64,000 nt of DNA from Sinomonas sp. ASV322 (GCF_030908245.1 NZ_JAVFJJ010000002.1:310001-374000); one strand, 5' to 3'. Positions 33,501 to 42,890 are shown, numbered from the stretch's first letter. Program-made: numbers and translations. Notes: a model not told the origin generated them from the sequence alone.

Positions 33501-35048
33501 ATGGACTGGCTGCTGTGGTTCAGTGCGCCGGACTACCAACTGGCTCGCATCGTGCTCCAGCGGGGCGTCGCCGTCCTCTTCTTCATCGCGTTCCTCTCGA
33601 GCCTCAACCAGTTCCCCGCCCTGCTCGGCGAGCGCGGCCTCCTGCCCGTGCCCGAATTCCTCGAGGCGTTCCACCGCCTCCGCCGGCCCACGCTGTTCCG
33701 CTGGGGCTATACGGACCGCCGCTTTCGCTGGATGTGCGGGGCTGGCCTCGCGATCTCAGGGCTGCTCGTCCTCGGCGTCCCTCAGCTCGGCCCGCCATGG
33801 GTCCCGCTGCTCGCGTTCCTCGCGCTGTGGGGCCTCTACATGTCGATCGTGAACGTGGGCCAGACGTTCTACAGCTTCGGCTGGGAGATGCTCCTCCTCG
33901 AGGCGGGATTCACGGTCGCGTTCCTCGGCTCGGACCAGAGCCCACCGCCCACGGCCGTGCTCATCGTGACGGCCTGGCTGGTGTTCCGCCTCGAGTTCGG
34001 GGCAGGGATGATCAAGATCCGCGGCGGCTCCGAATGGCGCAACTTCACGGCGCTCTACTACCACCACGAGACCCAGCCCATGCCCGGCCCGCTCAGCCGC
34101 CAGTTCCACCTCCTGCCGAAGCGCCTGCACCGTGCCGAGGTCATGGGGAACCACTTCGCGCAGCTCGTCGTGCCGTTCTTCCTCTTCGCGCCACAGCCGC
34201 TCGCGACCGTCGCTGCGGGGCTCATCATCCTCACGCAGCTGTGGCTCGTGCTGTCGGGGAACTTCGCGTGGCTCAACTGGTCCGCGATCGTGCTCGCGTT
34301 CACGGGTGTGAGCGATCGAGTGGTGCACGCGGCCCTGCCCTTCATGCCGATCCGCTATTCGTCGGCCCAATGGGCTGACGCGGCGGCAGCATCAGAAGGA
34401 GCCCGCGACGGTGTGTGGTCCGGCGGGCTCCTCACGGGCGGACTGGGCGAGGCGACCGGCTCTCCCGGCGACGTCTTCGCATGGGCCTGGGCCGCCGTCG
34501 CCCTCGCCGCGAGCATCTTTCTCGCCGTGCTCGGCTATTGGCCGGCAAGAAACCTGCTCTCGACGCGCCAGCTCATGAACGCGAGCTTCAACCGCTGGCA
34601 GCTCGGCAACACGTACGGCGCGTTCGGGAGCGTGACCAAGCGTCGGGTCGAGATCGTCGTCGAGGGCACACTCGACGACGTGCCGACGGACGACGCCGAG
34701 TGGCTCGAGTACCGCTTCAAGGGCAAGCCCGGCGAGCCAGGCCGCGTCCCGCGGCAATGGGCCCCCTACCATCTCCGCCTCGACTGGCTCATGTGGTTCC
34801 TGCCCCTGCGCACCGTGCACGAGGAGTGGTTCTATGGGTTCCTCTTCAAGCTCCTCGAGGCCGACCCGGCGACGCTGCGGCTGCTTCGGGCCGATCCGTT
34901 CGACGGCGCCCGCCCCCGCTGGGTGCGCGTGCGGAACGCGCTGTACGAGTTCTCGACGCACGAGGAGTTCCGGGCAACGCGGCAGCGCTGGGTCGTGACG
35001 CCCATGCGAATGCTGATCCGGCCCGTGCAGCTCAAGGATGTCGCGTAG
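33501..35048 (+). CDS. Lipase maturation factor (LMF1-like) family membrane protein
   Basis: 515 residues. Several membrane helices in the first 330 residues, conserved LEFGAGMIKIRGGSEWRNFTALYYHHETQPMPGPLSRQF, then a soluble C-terminal part (RWQLGNTYGAFGSVTKRRVEIVVEGT, APYHLRLDWLMWFLPLR). In vertebrates LMF1 helps lipase folding in the ER; the bacterial role is unknown. Divergent from the dienelactone hydrolase by 35 bp. Confidence 0.88.
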   Translation: MDWLLWFSAPDYQLARIVLQRGVAVLFFIAFLSSLNQFPALLGERGLLPVPEFLEAFHRLRRPTLFRWGYTDRRFRWMCGAGLAISGLLVLGVPQLGPPWVPLLAFLALWGLYMSIVNVGQTFYSFGWEMLLLEAGFTVAFLGSDQSPPPTAVLIVTAWLVFRLEFGAGMIKIRGGSEWRNFTALYYHHETQPMPGPLSRQFHLLPKRLHRAEVMGNHFAQLVVPFFLFAPQPLATVAAGLIILTQLWLVLSGNFAWLNWSAIVLAFTGVSDRVVHAALPFMPIRYSSAQWADAAAASEGARDGVWSGGLLTGGLGEATGSPGDVFAWAWAAVALAASIFLAVLGYWPARNLLSTRQLMNASFNRWQLGNTYGAFGSVTKRRVEIVVEGTLDDVPTDDAEWLEYRFKGKPGEPGRVPRQWAPYHLRLDWLMWFLPLRTVHEEWFYGFLFKLLEADPATLRLLRADPFDGARPRWVRVRNALYEFSTHEEFRATRQRWVVTPMRMLIRPVQLKDVA

Positions 35049-35072
35049 GCCGGGGCAGCAGGAGAACAGCGA

Positions 35073-37205
35073 TCACATGTTGACCCGGTAGATGTGCACC
35101 GTGTCAGTGTTCGCGAACACGTCGGTGAACTTGCCGTTCACCACCGGAATCGTTCTGCCCTCGCCGACGACGGTCACGCTTGTTCCCGACCCGCCCGCAA
35201 GAGTGAACGTGACGGGGGCGTTGCTGACTGTGTCGGCCGCCATGTGGGCGAAGACGTACGGCTGCCCATTGTTCCACTTGGCGAGGTACTCGACTCCGGC
35301 GGGCATCCCTCCTGGCGTCTTCTCGTCGCGGCTCGACGTCACGAAGCCGACAGCGTCCGGTCCGTTGAGCACGGGGGCCAGAGATTCTGCGGTCGAATAG
35401 AACGACTGGGCTGCCGACTTCACGCCGGCGAACGTCGGGTCCTCGAAGGAGTCCGCGTAGCCGCCCGACCGGATGAAGTTGTGCGTGAAGTAGTCCACCC
35501 CGCGCGCCCCCTCGATCACGGCCGACCAGATCCCGGCAGTGAACGTCGCCGGGTTGACCTGGTTCCCGTCCGCGCCGACGAGCTCGTGGAATGAATAGAT
35601 CGGCTTGCCGCCGCCCTCCATGGACCGCTCGTGGAAGATCAGCCGCCCATAGTTGCGCGAGAGGTGCAGCCGGGGGTCAGTGCACGAGAGGTCGCCCGTG
35701 GACGGGTCGCCCGTGATGACTGCCGTCACGCCCCACCACCCGTTGCAGAGGTTGCCGGTCTCCTGCACGAAGTACACGTCCGTGGAGGCGACATCCGTAA
35801 ACTGAGAGAACGCCTTCCAGTTGGCGGCGTCGCCCTGAGTCCCGGCAAACTTGCCGAAGTTCGTGTACTTGAACCTCGTGGACGGGAGAGCGCCGGACAT
35901 CGCCTTCATGGCCGTGTAGCCGCAGTCGGTGAGCTTCGATGTGCAGACCTGCCCGTCGTGCCCGAAGCCGATGACGCCGGTCCACCCGCCCCATCCGTCG
36001 CCAGCCCACTGGTCAACCTCGTCGGTGACGAGATTCCCGCCCGCGCCGGTCGTGTTGCCGCCGATGCCGTAGAACGGGGAGCCAGTCTGCCAACCGGCCT
36101 GCATGTATCCGTCTTCGAGGTACGTGTTGATGAGCGTGCTGTCGTCCGCCGCGCCACTGCCCCCTGCGGCCCAGCGGGTGACGGGGAACATGGTCGTGGC
36201 ACCGGGATAGTTCGACGCGGGCCATTTGCTGTAGTACGCCTGTCCCCCGTCGATCGCCTTGAGGGACACGCCCGCGGGCAGCCCGCCAGAAGGTGACGTG
36301 GTAGTCGGAGTCGGCGTGGGAGTCGCCGTCGGCGTGGACGTCAGGGTGGGGGTTGGCGTGGGAGTCGCCGTCGGCGTGGGCGTCGGCGTCGCGGTCCGAG
36401 TTGCCGTTGGAGTTGCTGTCGGTGTTGCCGTCCCAGTGGGGGACGGAGCTCCCGTCTTCGCCTGGACCTCGACTCCGAGGACAGCCCACTGCCTGCTGGT
36501 GGGAGCGGCCTCGCCTAGGGTCTGAGCGCCAGAAGAGGCAGCCTGGAATGCGTACTCGGCAGAATGAATGTTGGGGATGTACTGGCTCGCCTCCATCACT
36601 GGAGTCCCGTTGAACGCGACGCTGCTGTTCTGTACCGCATTCCAGTCCGAGACGAGCCACGAGACCGCCGAACCGGCAGCCGTCGTGATCTGCGCAGACG
36701 GGACACCCGAGCCGTCAGCCTGAGCGATCGCAGGCGCTGCAGCGAGCTTCGCCGTCGTTCCATCCCAGTGCTCCACGAGGGCATCCCAGTTGGCGTAGTT
36801 CGTCACGGAGCCCTCGTGGGCAGTCACAGTTGTCGTGGCACTGCCGGCGGTGACGAGGCCGGTCCACAGGTACGTCCCGCAGTAGCCGTTCGTCGTGTCG
36901 GATGCTGCCAGCGTCCACGTCACGGCCGCACCGTTGGCGGTCGGCGTCGAGAGAGTCAGGTTCGCGGCGTCCTCGGTGACGGCCTTGACGATGAGGATGT
37001 CACCCGTGGCAGCGCTGAACGCGGATGTCGTCTCAGACGGCGTCGCGTTGCCGGTCAGGTGGTACGAGGCAACGGGGACAGGGGGTGCCGACGACGCCGC
37101 GGTCATCGTCGAGGCCAGGCCTGACGTGAGGCCGGCGGCCATGAGAGCGGGCACCGCGAGCCCAGCCGCGCAGGCGGACAGGATGCGCCAGTGACGTCCA
37201 AGCAC
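35073..37205 (-). CDS. Secreted two-domain protein: shared beta domain, PT linker, glycosidase-like barrel
   Basis: 710 residues from GTG 37205 (GAAGGAG 7 bases upstream). Signal peptide, then a domain of about 200 residues (VASYHLTGNATPSETTSAFS ... QWAVLGVEVQ) homologous to the C-terminus of the neighbouring cellulase, then a Thr/Pro linker (DNA 36300-36450). The C-terminal 370 residues look like a glycosidase-type TIM barrel with a terminal beta sandwich (KAIDGGQAYYSKWPASNYPG, KPIYSFHELVGADG, IWSAVIEGARGVDYFTHNFI, FANTDTVHIYRVNM). Catalytic acids not assigned. Same strand as the GH5 gene, 91 bp downstream. Confidence 0.75.
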   Translation of the reverse strand: MLGRHWRILSACAAGLAVPALMAAGLTSGLASTMTAASSAPPVPVASYHLTGNATPSETTSAFSAATGDILIVKAVTEDAANLTLSTPTANGAAVTWTLAASDTTNGYCGTYLWTGLVTAGSATTTVTAHEGSVTNYANWDALVEHWDGTTAKLAAAPAIAQADGSGVPSAQITTAAGSAVSWLVSDWNAVQNSSVAFNGTPVMEASQYIPNIHSAEYAFQAASSGAQTLGEAAPTSRQWAVLGVEVQAKTGAPSPTGTATPTATPTATRTATPTPTPTATPTPTPTLTSTPTATPTPTPTTTSPSGGLPAGVSLKAIDGGQAYYSKWPASNYPGATTMFPVTRWAAGGSGAADDSTLINTYLEDGYMQAGWQTGSPFYGIGGNTTGAGGNLVTDEVDQWAGDGWGGWTGVIGFGHDGQVCTSKLTDCGYTAMKAMSGALPSTRFKYTNFGKFAGTQGDAANWKAFSQFTDVASTDVYFVQETGNLCNGWWGVTAVITGDPSTGDLSCTDPRLHLSRNYGRLIFHERSMEGGGKPIYSFHELVGADGNQVNPATFTAGIWSAVIEGARGVDYFTHNFIRSGGYADSFEDPTFAGVKSAAQSFYSTAESLAPVLNGPDAVGFVTSSRDEKTPGGMPAGVEYLAKWNNGQPYVFAHMAADTVSNAPVTFTLAGGSGTSVTVVGEGRTIPVVNGKFTDVFANTDTVHIYRVNM

Positions 37206-37224
37206 AGTTTGCTCCTTCAAGGTA

Positions 37225-37236
37225 TGGGTCAAGTGG
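37225..37236 (-). promoter_or_regulatory. Shared upstream motif, copy at the 710-residue gene
   Basis: CCACTTGACCCA on the minus strand, 20 bases before the GTG start. The identical 12-mer lies 23 bases before the neighbouring cellulase start (39122-39133). Position between hairpin and Shine-Dalgarno argues against a -35 box and for a leader element or regulator site. Confidence 0.45.
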
Positions 37237-37249
37237 GCGTGGCCTGGGC

Positions 37250-37290
37250 GTGGTCCCCGCATGGCCGGGTTCAGCCGGTGCGGGGACCAC
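37250..37290 (-). terminator. Intercistronic hairpin between the two glycosidase-like genes
   Basis: Perfect 11-bp arms GTGGTCCCCGC (37250-37260) and GCGGGGACCAC (37280-37290) with an inner CCGG/CCGG pairing. It starts 7 bases after the cellulase stop. Lacks a T-run; likely an mRNA stabiliser, attenuator or factor-dependent terminator. Confidence 0.65.
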
Positions 37291-37296
37291 CCCTGG

Positions 37297-39099
37297 CTAC
37301 TGGATCTCGACTCCCAGAACCGTCCACGCCTGGCCGGTCGGGGCGGACTGCGAGAGAGTTTGAGCTCCCGTCGCGGTCACCTTCTGAGTGGCGTAGTAGC
37401 CGGAGTAGATGCCGGGCAAGCTCGTGTAGCCGTCCTCCGTGGCGCCGCCGCCGTAGGTGCGCGCTCCGCCGACGCCATTCCAGTCGCCGTTGAGCCACGA
37501 CACTGCGGAGCCGCTGGCCGCCGTGAGGGATGCCGACGGCGTTCCAACGCCTTGCGCGTTGACCACGTTTGGCGCCGCGGCGAGTTTGGCCGACGTCCAC
37601 CGCTCAACGACCATCGAGTGCCAGCCTGCGGTCGCCGTGAACGGGATGCTCACGGTGGACGTGCCGGCCGTTGAGACGGTCCCCGCCCACAGCGCGGCGT
37701 AGGTATAGCCGTTCGCGGTCTGCTCGGCGAGCTTCGACCACGTCGTGCCACCCCCGCTCGGGGAGTCGAAGGTGCGCGGCGCGTCCTCGGAGATCGCCTT
37801 GAGCACGAGCACGTCACCCGCGTTCACGGTGAACGACGGCGTCACGAGCGTGGACGTGTCCTGTCCCGGCGAGTTGACTTCCCACGAGCCCGCCAGCACC
37901 GGCGATGCGCTCTGCGTAGGCGTCGGGGTGGGGGTCGGCGTGGGAGTGGGCGTCCGCGTCGGGGTGGGGGTCGGGGTGGGCGTCGGGGTGGGGGTCGGCG
38001 TGGGCGTGGGAGTCCGCGTCGGCGTCGGGGTGGCGGTCGGGGCAGGCGCCGGCGGAGCGAACCCGGCCATCATGTGCAGGTAGGACCAGTCGCGCTGGCC
38101 CTCCTCGGACAGGTTCGTCGGGTTCGTCAACGAGTTGAGGGTGTCGAAGTCACCGACCTGAACCAGCACGTAACTGCTGCCGGACTGCGCGTGCCACGTC
38201 GACAGGCCAATATGCAGGTCGCTCGCCGCTTGGAACGCTGCGAGGCCACCCGCCCGGATGCCGCTATTCGTGTCGTTGTACGGCCAGCCGACTTCGCCGA
38301 TGAAGATCGGCAGGCCCTTCGCCTGCACGGCCTGGATGAATCCCTCGATCTGGGCTGCGGTCTGCCAGCGGTCGTACACGTGGAGGTCGAACGCGACGTT
38401 CCCGAACTGCTGCTGGAGCTGCTGGCCCCACGTCAGGAACGCCGACTGGTCGTATCCGCCGCCAGCCCGCTCCTGCCCGTAGTGGGCGCCGTCGTAGACG
38501 ATCATGTTCTGCGCACCCGTGGCACGGATCGCCTTGGACCACGTGACGTGGTTGTTGTACCAGGTCGAGGACGGCGTGGTCATCCAGCCGTCCTCGCCGG
38601 GCTCGTTCTGGAGGTTGAACCAGACGTACGGGTTCCCGGCGTACTTCTGCGCCATCGACGTCCAGAATTGCGAGTATTCCGTGATCTCGGACGCCGTCGG
38701 GTACGAACCTGGCTCGACCGTGAACTGGGAGATCATGACGACGATCTTCTTCGCCGTGTATTCAGAGATGATCTGGTCGTATTCGGTGTCCGAGCCATAG
38801 TTGTACTGCGGGTACGCATCCGTTCCGCGAGAAAGCGCGACGTCCAGCCGGACAAAGTTCATGTCCCAGTTCTGCACGGAGCCGGACTTGCCGACGATGT
38901 TGTCCCAGTCCCACACGAAATGAGGGCCGTTGAAGTTCGAGCCACGCGGGATGAACACGTGGCCGTCCGGATCGATGATCTGCGATCCCGACGTGGTGAA
39001 CTGGCCGACAGCAGCGTGGAGTGTTGCTGGTGCGATCAGCGCGGCCAAAGCGAGCACCGCCGTCGAAAGGACGGCGGCGAGAGCGTGACGGGCCTTCAC
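37297..39099 (-). CDS. Secreted GH5-type cellulase/mannanase with C-terminal novel domain
   Basis: 600 residues: signal peptide (about 1-29), a GH5-like barrel with acid/base Glu in WFNLQNEPG (Glu 166) and nucleophile Glu in IFIGEVGWP (Glu 269), a (TP)n linker (about 355-400), and a C-terminal domain of about 195 residues shared with the next gene. GTG 39099. Hydrolyses a beta-1,4-glucan or mannan outside the cell. A perfect CRP/GlxR-type site lies 93 bases upstream and a CebR-like box further out, so carbon-source control is likely. Confidence 0.87.
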   Translation of the reverse strand: MKARHALAAVLSTAVLALAALIAPATLHAAVGQFTTSGSQIIDPDGHVFIPRGSNFNGPHFVWDWDNIVGKSGSVQNWDMNFVRLDVALSRGTDAYPQYNYGSDTEYDQIISEYTAKKIVVMISQFTVEPGSYPTASEITEYSQFWTSMAQKYAGNPYVWFNLQNEPGEDGWMTTPSSTWYNNHVTWSKAIRATGAQNMIVYDGAHYGQERAGGGYDQSAFLTWGQQLQQQFGNVAFDLHVYDRWQTAAQIEGFIQAVQAKGLPIFIGEVGWPYNDTNSGIRAGGLAAFQAASDLHIGLSTWHAQSGSSYVLVQVGDFDTLNSLTNPTNLSEEGQRDWSYLHMMAGFAPPAPAPTATPTPTRTPTPTPTPTPTPTPTPTPTRTPTPTPTPTPTPTQSASPVLAGSWEVNSPGQDTSTLVTPSFTVNAGDVLVLKAISEDAPRTFDSPSGGGTTWSKLAEQTANGYTYAALWAGTVSTAGTSTVSIPFTATAGWHSMVVERWTSAKLAAAPNVVNAQGVGTPSASLTAASGSAVSWLNGDWNGVGGARTYGGGATEDGYTSLPGIYSGYYATQKVTATGAQTLSQSAPTGQAWTVLGVEIQ

Positions 39100-39121
39100 C
39101 GTTTACTGCCCGTCCAACGTG

Positions 39122-39133
39122 TGGGTCAAGTGG
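39122..39133 (-). promoter_or_regulatory. Shared upstream motif, copy at the GH5 gene
   Basis: CCACTTGACCCA (minus strand), identical to 37225-37236 and at nearly the same distance from the start codon. Confidence 0.45.
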
Positions 39134-39191
39134 AAACTCATGGTCGCGGACTCCTCTGCAAGGTGGAACGTGTTCGCTTCTGATGGGTTTG

Positions 39192-39207
39192 TGTGATGAC
39201 TCTCACA
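39192..39207 (-). promoter_or_regulatory. CRP/GlxR-type binding site upstream of the GH5 gene
   Basis: TGTGATGACTCTCACA matches TGTGA-N6-TCACA exactly. Located 93 bases before the GH5 start. cAMP-responsive GlxR/CRP regulators of actinobacteria use this sequence, so activation or repression by cAMP is a reasonable inference. Confidence 0.65.
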
Positions 39208-39292
39208 GGCGGCGAGCTTACCAATGCGGACACCCGAAACTTCGGCCCGCCGTGGTCGCGCTCCACGAGGAAACCGGCGGAATTACGCGGAT

Positions 39293-39306
39293 TCGGAGCG
39301 TTCCAC
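39293..39306 (-). promoter_or_regulatory. Weak CebR-like (LacI-type) box upstream of the GH5 gene
   Basis: On the minus strand GTGGAACGCTCCGA agrees at 10 of 14 positions with the CebR operator TGGGAGCGCTCCCA, about 195 bases before the cellulase start. The rest of the 390-bp gap 39100-39490 holds only the elements listed separately. Confidence 0.3.
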
Positions 39307-39440
39307 AACGTCTGAAAATCGGTATGTCATTTTCCAACATGCCGTTGACACAACTCTCGACACATGTCGAAGTCGGCTCTCATCGGACGTAGATGGGGCT
39401 TTCGAGCCCGAGGTCCTCTTCGCCGGAGCGCGACCCTCGC

Positions 39441-39478
39441 CGGAAACAGAACACCCCCGATCCCAAGACCGGGGGTGT
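39441..39478 (-). terminator. Intrinsic terminator of tRNA-Leu
   Basis: Stem ACACCCCCG (39459-39451 side) with CGGGGGTGT (39470-39478 side), 10-base loop. On the minus strand it is followed by TTCTGTTT. It starts 12 bases after the tRNA 3' end. Confidence 0.85.
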
Positions 39479-39490
39479 CTCGATACACAG

Positions 39491-39573
39491 TGCGCGAGGC
39501 GGGATTTGAACCCGCACGCCCTTTCGGACACTGGCACCTGAAGCCAGCGCGTCTGCCGTTCCGCCACTCGCGC
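39491..39573 (-). tRNA. tRNA-Leu (anticodon CAG)
   Basis: Acceptor stem GCGCGAG/CTCGCGC with discriminator A, D-loop GGCGGAACGGCAGACGC, anticodon loop CTTCAGG (CAG), long class II variable arm (TGTCCGAAAGGGCG) and T-arm CGGGTTCAAATCCCG. CCA is not encoded. Its position just before fhaA is a conserved actinobacterial landmark. Confidence 0.96.
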
Positions 39574-39838
39574 TCACCCTTCGTCAGGCCGCAGGCCGAA
39601 GGCCCAACCCGTGAAGGCAGCGAGAACAAGCATAGCCGAGGGCCCAACGGATACGAAATCGCAAGCACCATTCTGGCGGCCCGAGTCGGGAGTTTTCAGG
39701 CCCGCCCAGTACTATCGGAGAAGCATCGACAGCGTGCGCGGCACGCCACGTCACGGAACAGCGGCACCCACGCTGCCTTGTGCCGTGGGCGCGGTGCGCA
39801 CATGTGACCGCACGGCGACCCGGGAGAGGAGGGCGGCC

Positions 39839-40606
39839 ATGGGACTGCTCGATCGCCTCGAGCTCGGCATTGAAAAAGCCGTGCAGGGCGTCTTCTCGCG
39901 GGGCTCGAACCACCAGGTCCAGCCTGTGGAGATCGCAAGCCGCCTGCGCCGCGTCATGGACAGCAAGGCGATGGCGATCGCCCAAGGCCGCACACTCGCG
40001 CCGAACGTCTTCGAGGCTCGCCTCGGCGACGAGGACTTCGACCGCGCGCAGCTGTGGGGCCAAGCGCTCGCCGAAGAGCTGTGCGACGTCGCCGTCAAGC
40101 ACGCCCGCTCGCAGGGCTACACACTCCAAGGACCCGTGCGCTTCTCCTTCAAGCACGACGGCGACCTCAAGCCGGGCTCGTTCGAAGTCATCGCGCGATC
40201 CGAGCACGGCCAGGCGCCGTCCCGCGCGGCGAACCCGCCCGCGCCGCCGCGCATGCCGAGTGCGGCGCCTCGCGTCCCGGCCGCAGCGCGGCAGGCCCTC
40301 CGGCTCCACCCGGTCCTCGAGATCGACGGCCAGCGCTATTCGCTCAACGCCGATTCGATCGTGCTCGGCCGATCCTCGGAGGCGGACATTGTTGTGGACG
40401 ACACGGGCGTCTCCCGCAAGCACCTCGAGATCCGCCAGGCCCAAGGGCGCACGTATGCTGTGGACCTCGGATCGACCAACGGCAGCTACGTCAACGGCGA
40501 ACGCGTGAACGGCTCAGTGGAGCTCCTCGACGGCTCGGCGATCACCATGGGCCGCACGCGGATCGTGTTCCGCATGCTGCCGGCGCCGCTGGGAGGAAAC
40601 GCGTGA
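39839..40606 (+). CDS. fhaA: FHA-domain protein FhaA with DUF3662 N-terminus
   Basis: 255 residues from ATG 39839 (GAGGAGGGCGG upstream): N-terminal DUF3662 domain (MGLLDRLELGIEKAVQGVFSR), Ala/Pro linker, C-terminal forkhead-associated domain (SIVLGRSSEADIVVDDTGVSRKHLEIR, LGSTNGSYVNGERV), which binds phosphothreonine. In mycobacteria the homologue is recruited to sites of wall synthesis by phosphorylated partners. First gene of the kinase/wall-growth operon; overlaps fhaB by GTGA. Confidence 0.95.
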   Translation: MGLLDRLELGIEKAVQGVFSRGSNHQVQPVEIASRLRRVMDSKAMAIAQGRTLAPNVFEARLGDEDFDRAQLWGQALAEELCDVAVKHARSQGYTLQGPVRFSFKHDGDLKPGSFEVIARSEHGQAPSRAANPPAPPRMPSAAPRVPAAARQALRLHPVLEIDGQRYSLNADSIVLGRSSEADIVVDDTGVSRKHLEIRQAQGRTYAVDLGSTNGSYVNGERVNGSVELLDGSAITMGRTRIVFRMLPAPLGGNA

Positions 40607-41076
40607 ACGAACTGACGGTCACCGTCCTGCGCCTCGGCTTCCTCGTGCTCATGTGGGTGCTCGTCTTCAGCATCGTGGGGGCGATGCGGCGCGATCTCGC
40701 CGTGGGCCGCCGCAACAAGACGGGCGCCCCCACGGCCCGGCAGGTGCGCAAGAACCCCGAGCTTGCCGAGGCGCCGGCCCGTCAGCAGGCGCAGCACCTC
40801 GTCGTCGTCGAAGGCCCCCTCGCCGGAACCGACATGCCGCTCGGCGAAAGCCCCATCCTCCTGGGCCGCGCTCAGGAGGCGACCCTCGTCCTCGAGGACG
40901 ACTACGCCTCAGGCCGCCACGCGCGCCTGTTCCCCCAGGGAAGCCGCTGGTTCATCGAGGATCTCGGGTCGACCAACGGCACCTATCTCGCCGACCGGCA
41001 GCTCACGCGGGCACAGCCGGTTGAGCTCAACGTCCCCATCCGCATCGGCAAGACCGTGATCGAGCTGAGGCCCTGA
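40603..41076 (+). CDS. fhaB: FHA-domain membrane protein FhaB/FipA-type
   Basis: 157 residues from GTG 40603 overlapping the fhaA stop. One N-terminal membrane helix (LRLGFLVLMWVLVFSIVGAM), then an FHA domain (ILLGRAQEATLVLEDDYASGRHARLF, LGSTNGTYLADRQL). Acts with the Ser/Thr kinases of this cluster in cell division and elongation. Confidence 0.94.
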   Translation: MNELTVTVLRLGFLVLMWVLVFSIVGAMRRDLAVGRRNKTGAPTARQVRKNPELAEAPARQQAQHLVVVEGPLAGTDMPLGESPILLGRAQEATLVLEDDYASGRHARLFPQGSRWFIEDLGSTNGTYLADRQLTRAQPVELNVPIRIGKTVIELRP

Positions 41077-41078
41077 TC

Positions 41079-42890
41079 TTGCCGGACACCCAGCTGATCC
41101 TGCGGTACGCAGCCCGCTCCGACGTGGGCCGGCTGCGCTCGAAGAATGACGACTCCGCCTACGCGGGCCGTCATCTCGCCGTGGTCGCGGACGGCATGGG
41201 CGGCCACGCGGGCGGCGACGTCGCGAGCGCGTCGACGGTCCTCGACCTCGTCCATCTTGACCGCGGCGGCTACGCAGGCGACGCCGGGACGGTCCTCGCG
41301 GACGAGATCCAGACGGCGAACTCGCTCCTCTCCGAGCTCGTGGCCTCGAACCCGAAGCTCGCGGGCATGGGCACGACCGTCACGGCGATCCTCCTCAACG
41401 GTTCGAAGCTCGCATTCGCGCACATCGGTGATTCGCGGGCCTACCGCCTTCGCGGCACGTCATTCGAGCAGATGAGCGTCGACCACACGTTCGTGCAGCG
41501 GCTCATCAACGAGGGCCGCCTGCGCCCCGAGGAAGCGGAGACGCACCCGCACAAGAACGTGCTCATGCGCGTCCTGGGCGACGTCGATGCAAGCCCCGAG
41601 CTCGACCTCACGTCCTTCGACGTCGAGGAGGGCGAGCGCTGGCTCCTGTGCTCCGACGGGCTCAACTACGTTCCGCACGAGATCGTCGAGCGGACCGTGC
41701 GAGACGTCGATGATCTGGCTGAATGCGCGGACCGGCTCATCAGCCTCACGCTGGCCGCGGGCGCGCCGGACAACGTCACCGTGATCGTCGCGGACATCGT
41801 CGCAGACACGGTCGCCGCCGAGGCGGGCCGCGACGCGCTGCCCGTCGCGTCCCCCGCCGCCGCGGCCCCCGTCACGGCGTCCGCCGCGGCACGGACGCCC
41901 GTGACCTCGGCAGCGCGCGCCGAGAGCCCCCAGCCGCGCACGGCCGCGCACGTCGAGGGCGAAGGCACGAGGGCCGGAGCGCACGGATCGACGTCCGACG
42001 ACGGCGCCGGCCGGTTCGCGGCAGCGTCGCCGAACGCCGTCGTCCCCTCGGGGGCTCCCGGGGAGAGCGACACGGGCGCGGAAGCGGGACGCGCTGGAAC
42101 TGAGCCTGCCCTCAGGCACGAGCCTCCGACTGATCCGAACCTGGGTGCCCATCTCTCGGCCGAAGTACTGCGCCGCGAACTCGACAGCCGCCCGCACGAG
42201 CTCGTCGGCGCCGCGGCCGCCGCGGCCGAGACGGGGTCACTCCCGTCGGTCGCGAGCCGCACGGCCGCGCGGCGTGCCGCGGCGCTCCTGACGCACCGCG
42301 CGGCGGATGCCGACGCCGAGGTCGAGGAGTCGGAGACCGAACCAGAGCAGCCGCGGATCGGGAGGCGCTGGTTCGGGATCATCCTGACCGCAGTCGTCGC
42401 GGTGGGCATCGTGCTGGGCCTGTGGCTCGGCTACGCGTGGACCCAGACCCGCTACTACGTCGGCGCGTACGACGACCGCGTTGCGATCTTCAACGGGGTA
42501 TCGCAGAGCCTTGGCCCGATCTCGCTCTCGACGGTGTACCGCAAGACGGACATCCCGATGAGCTCCCTGCCCGACTTCCAGCAGCAGAAGCTGCGCGCGG
42601 GTGTGTCCGCGAACAGCCTCACGGAGGCCGAGGATCTCGTCGCGCAGCTCCGGACCAATCCGCAGAGCTGTCTCACGTCGCCCGGGAACACCCCGCCAAG
42701 CGCAACACCGAGTGGAACACCGAACGCTACGCCAGGCGCCAGCTCGCAGCCCGGTGCCGCGGCAGCGCCATCGTCCGCCCCGCCGTCGTCGTCTGCCTCG
42801 CCTGGGGCAGCCTCGCCGTCTGCACCGTCGTCGACGCCGTCGGCGTCGCCGTCGTCCACCGCCAATCCGTGCTTGGGAGGCCACCAGTGA
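41079..42890 (+). CDS. pstP: PP2C-family protein phosphatase PstP-like
   Basis: 603 residues, probable TTG start at 41079, 2 bases after the fhaB stop. Catalytic PP2C domain (1-240): RSKNDDS, VVADGMGGHAGGDVAS, GMGTTVTAILL, AHIGDSRAYRL, LCSDGLNY, GAPDNVTVIV. Then an Ala-rich cytosolic linker of about 190 residues, one membrane helix (about 430-452) and a Ser/Pro/Ala-rich extracytoplasmic tail. It reverses phosphorylation by the kinases encoded downstream. Linker and tail are longer than in mycobacterial PstP. Confidence 0.94.
   Translation: MPDTQLILRYAARSDVGRLRSKNDDSAYAGRHLAVVADGMGGHAGGDVASASTVLDLVHLDRGGYAGDAGTVLADEIQTANSLLSELVASNPKLAGMGTTVTAILLNGSKLAFAHIGDSRAYRLRGTSFEQMSVDHTFVQRLINEGRLRPEEAETHPHKNVLMRVLGDVDASPELDLTSFDVEEGERWLLCSDGLNYVPHEIVERTVRDVDDLAECADRLISLTLAAGAPDNVTVIVADIVADTVAAEAGRDALPVASPAAAAPVTASAAARTPVTSAARAESPQPRTAAHVEGEGTRAGAHGSTSDDGAGRFAAASPNAVVPSGAPGESDTGAEAGRAGTEPALRHEPPTDPNLGAHLSAEVLRRELDSRPHELVGAAAAAAETGSLPSVASRTAARRAAALLTHRAADADAEVEESETEPEQPRIGRRWFGIILTAVVAVGIVLGLWLGYAWTQTRYYVGAYDDRVAIFNGVSQSLGPISLSTVYRKTDIPMSSLPDFQQQKLRAGVSANSLTEAEDLVAQLRTNPQSCLTSPGNTPPSATPSGTPNATPGASSQPGAAAAPSSAPPSSSASPGAASPSAPSSTPSASPSSTANPCLGGHQ

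Noticed and set aside
37920-38045. GT-rich tandem array as a possible CRISPR or minisatellite of its own
   Set aside because: It is the coding sequence of the Thr-Pro linker of the GH5 protein; units are 6 bp and there are no spacers.
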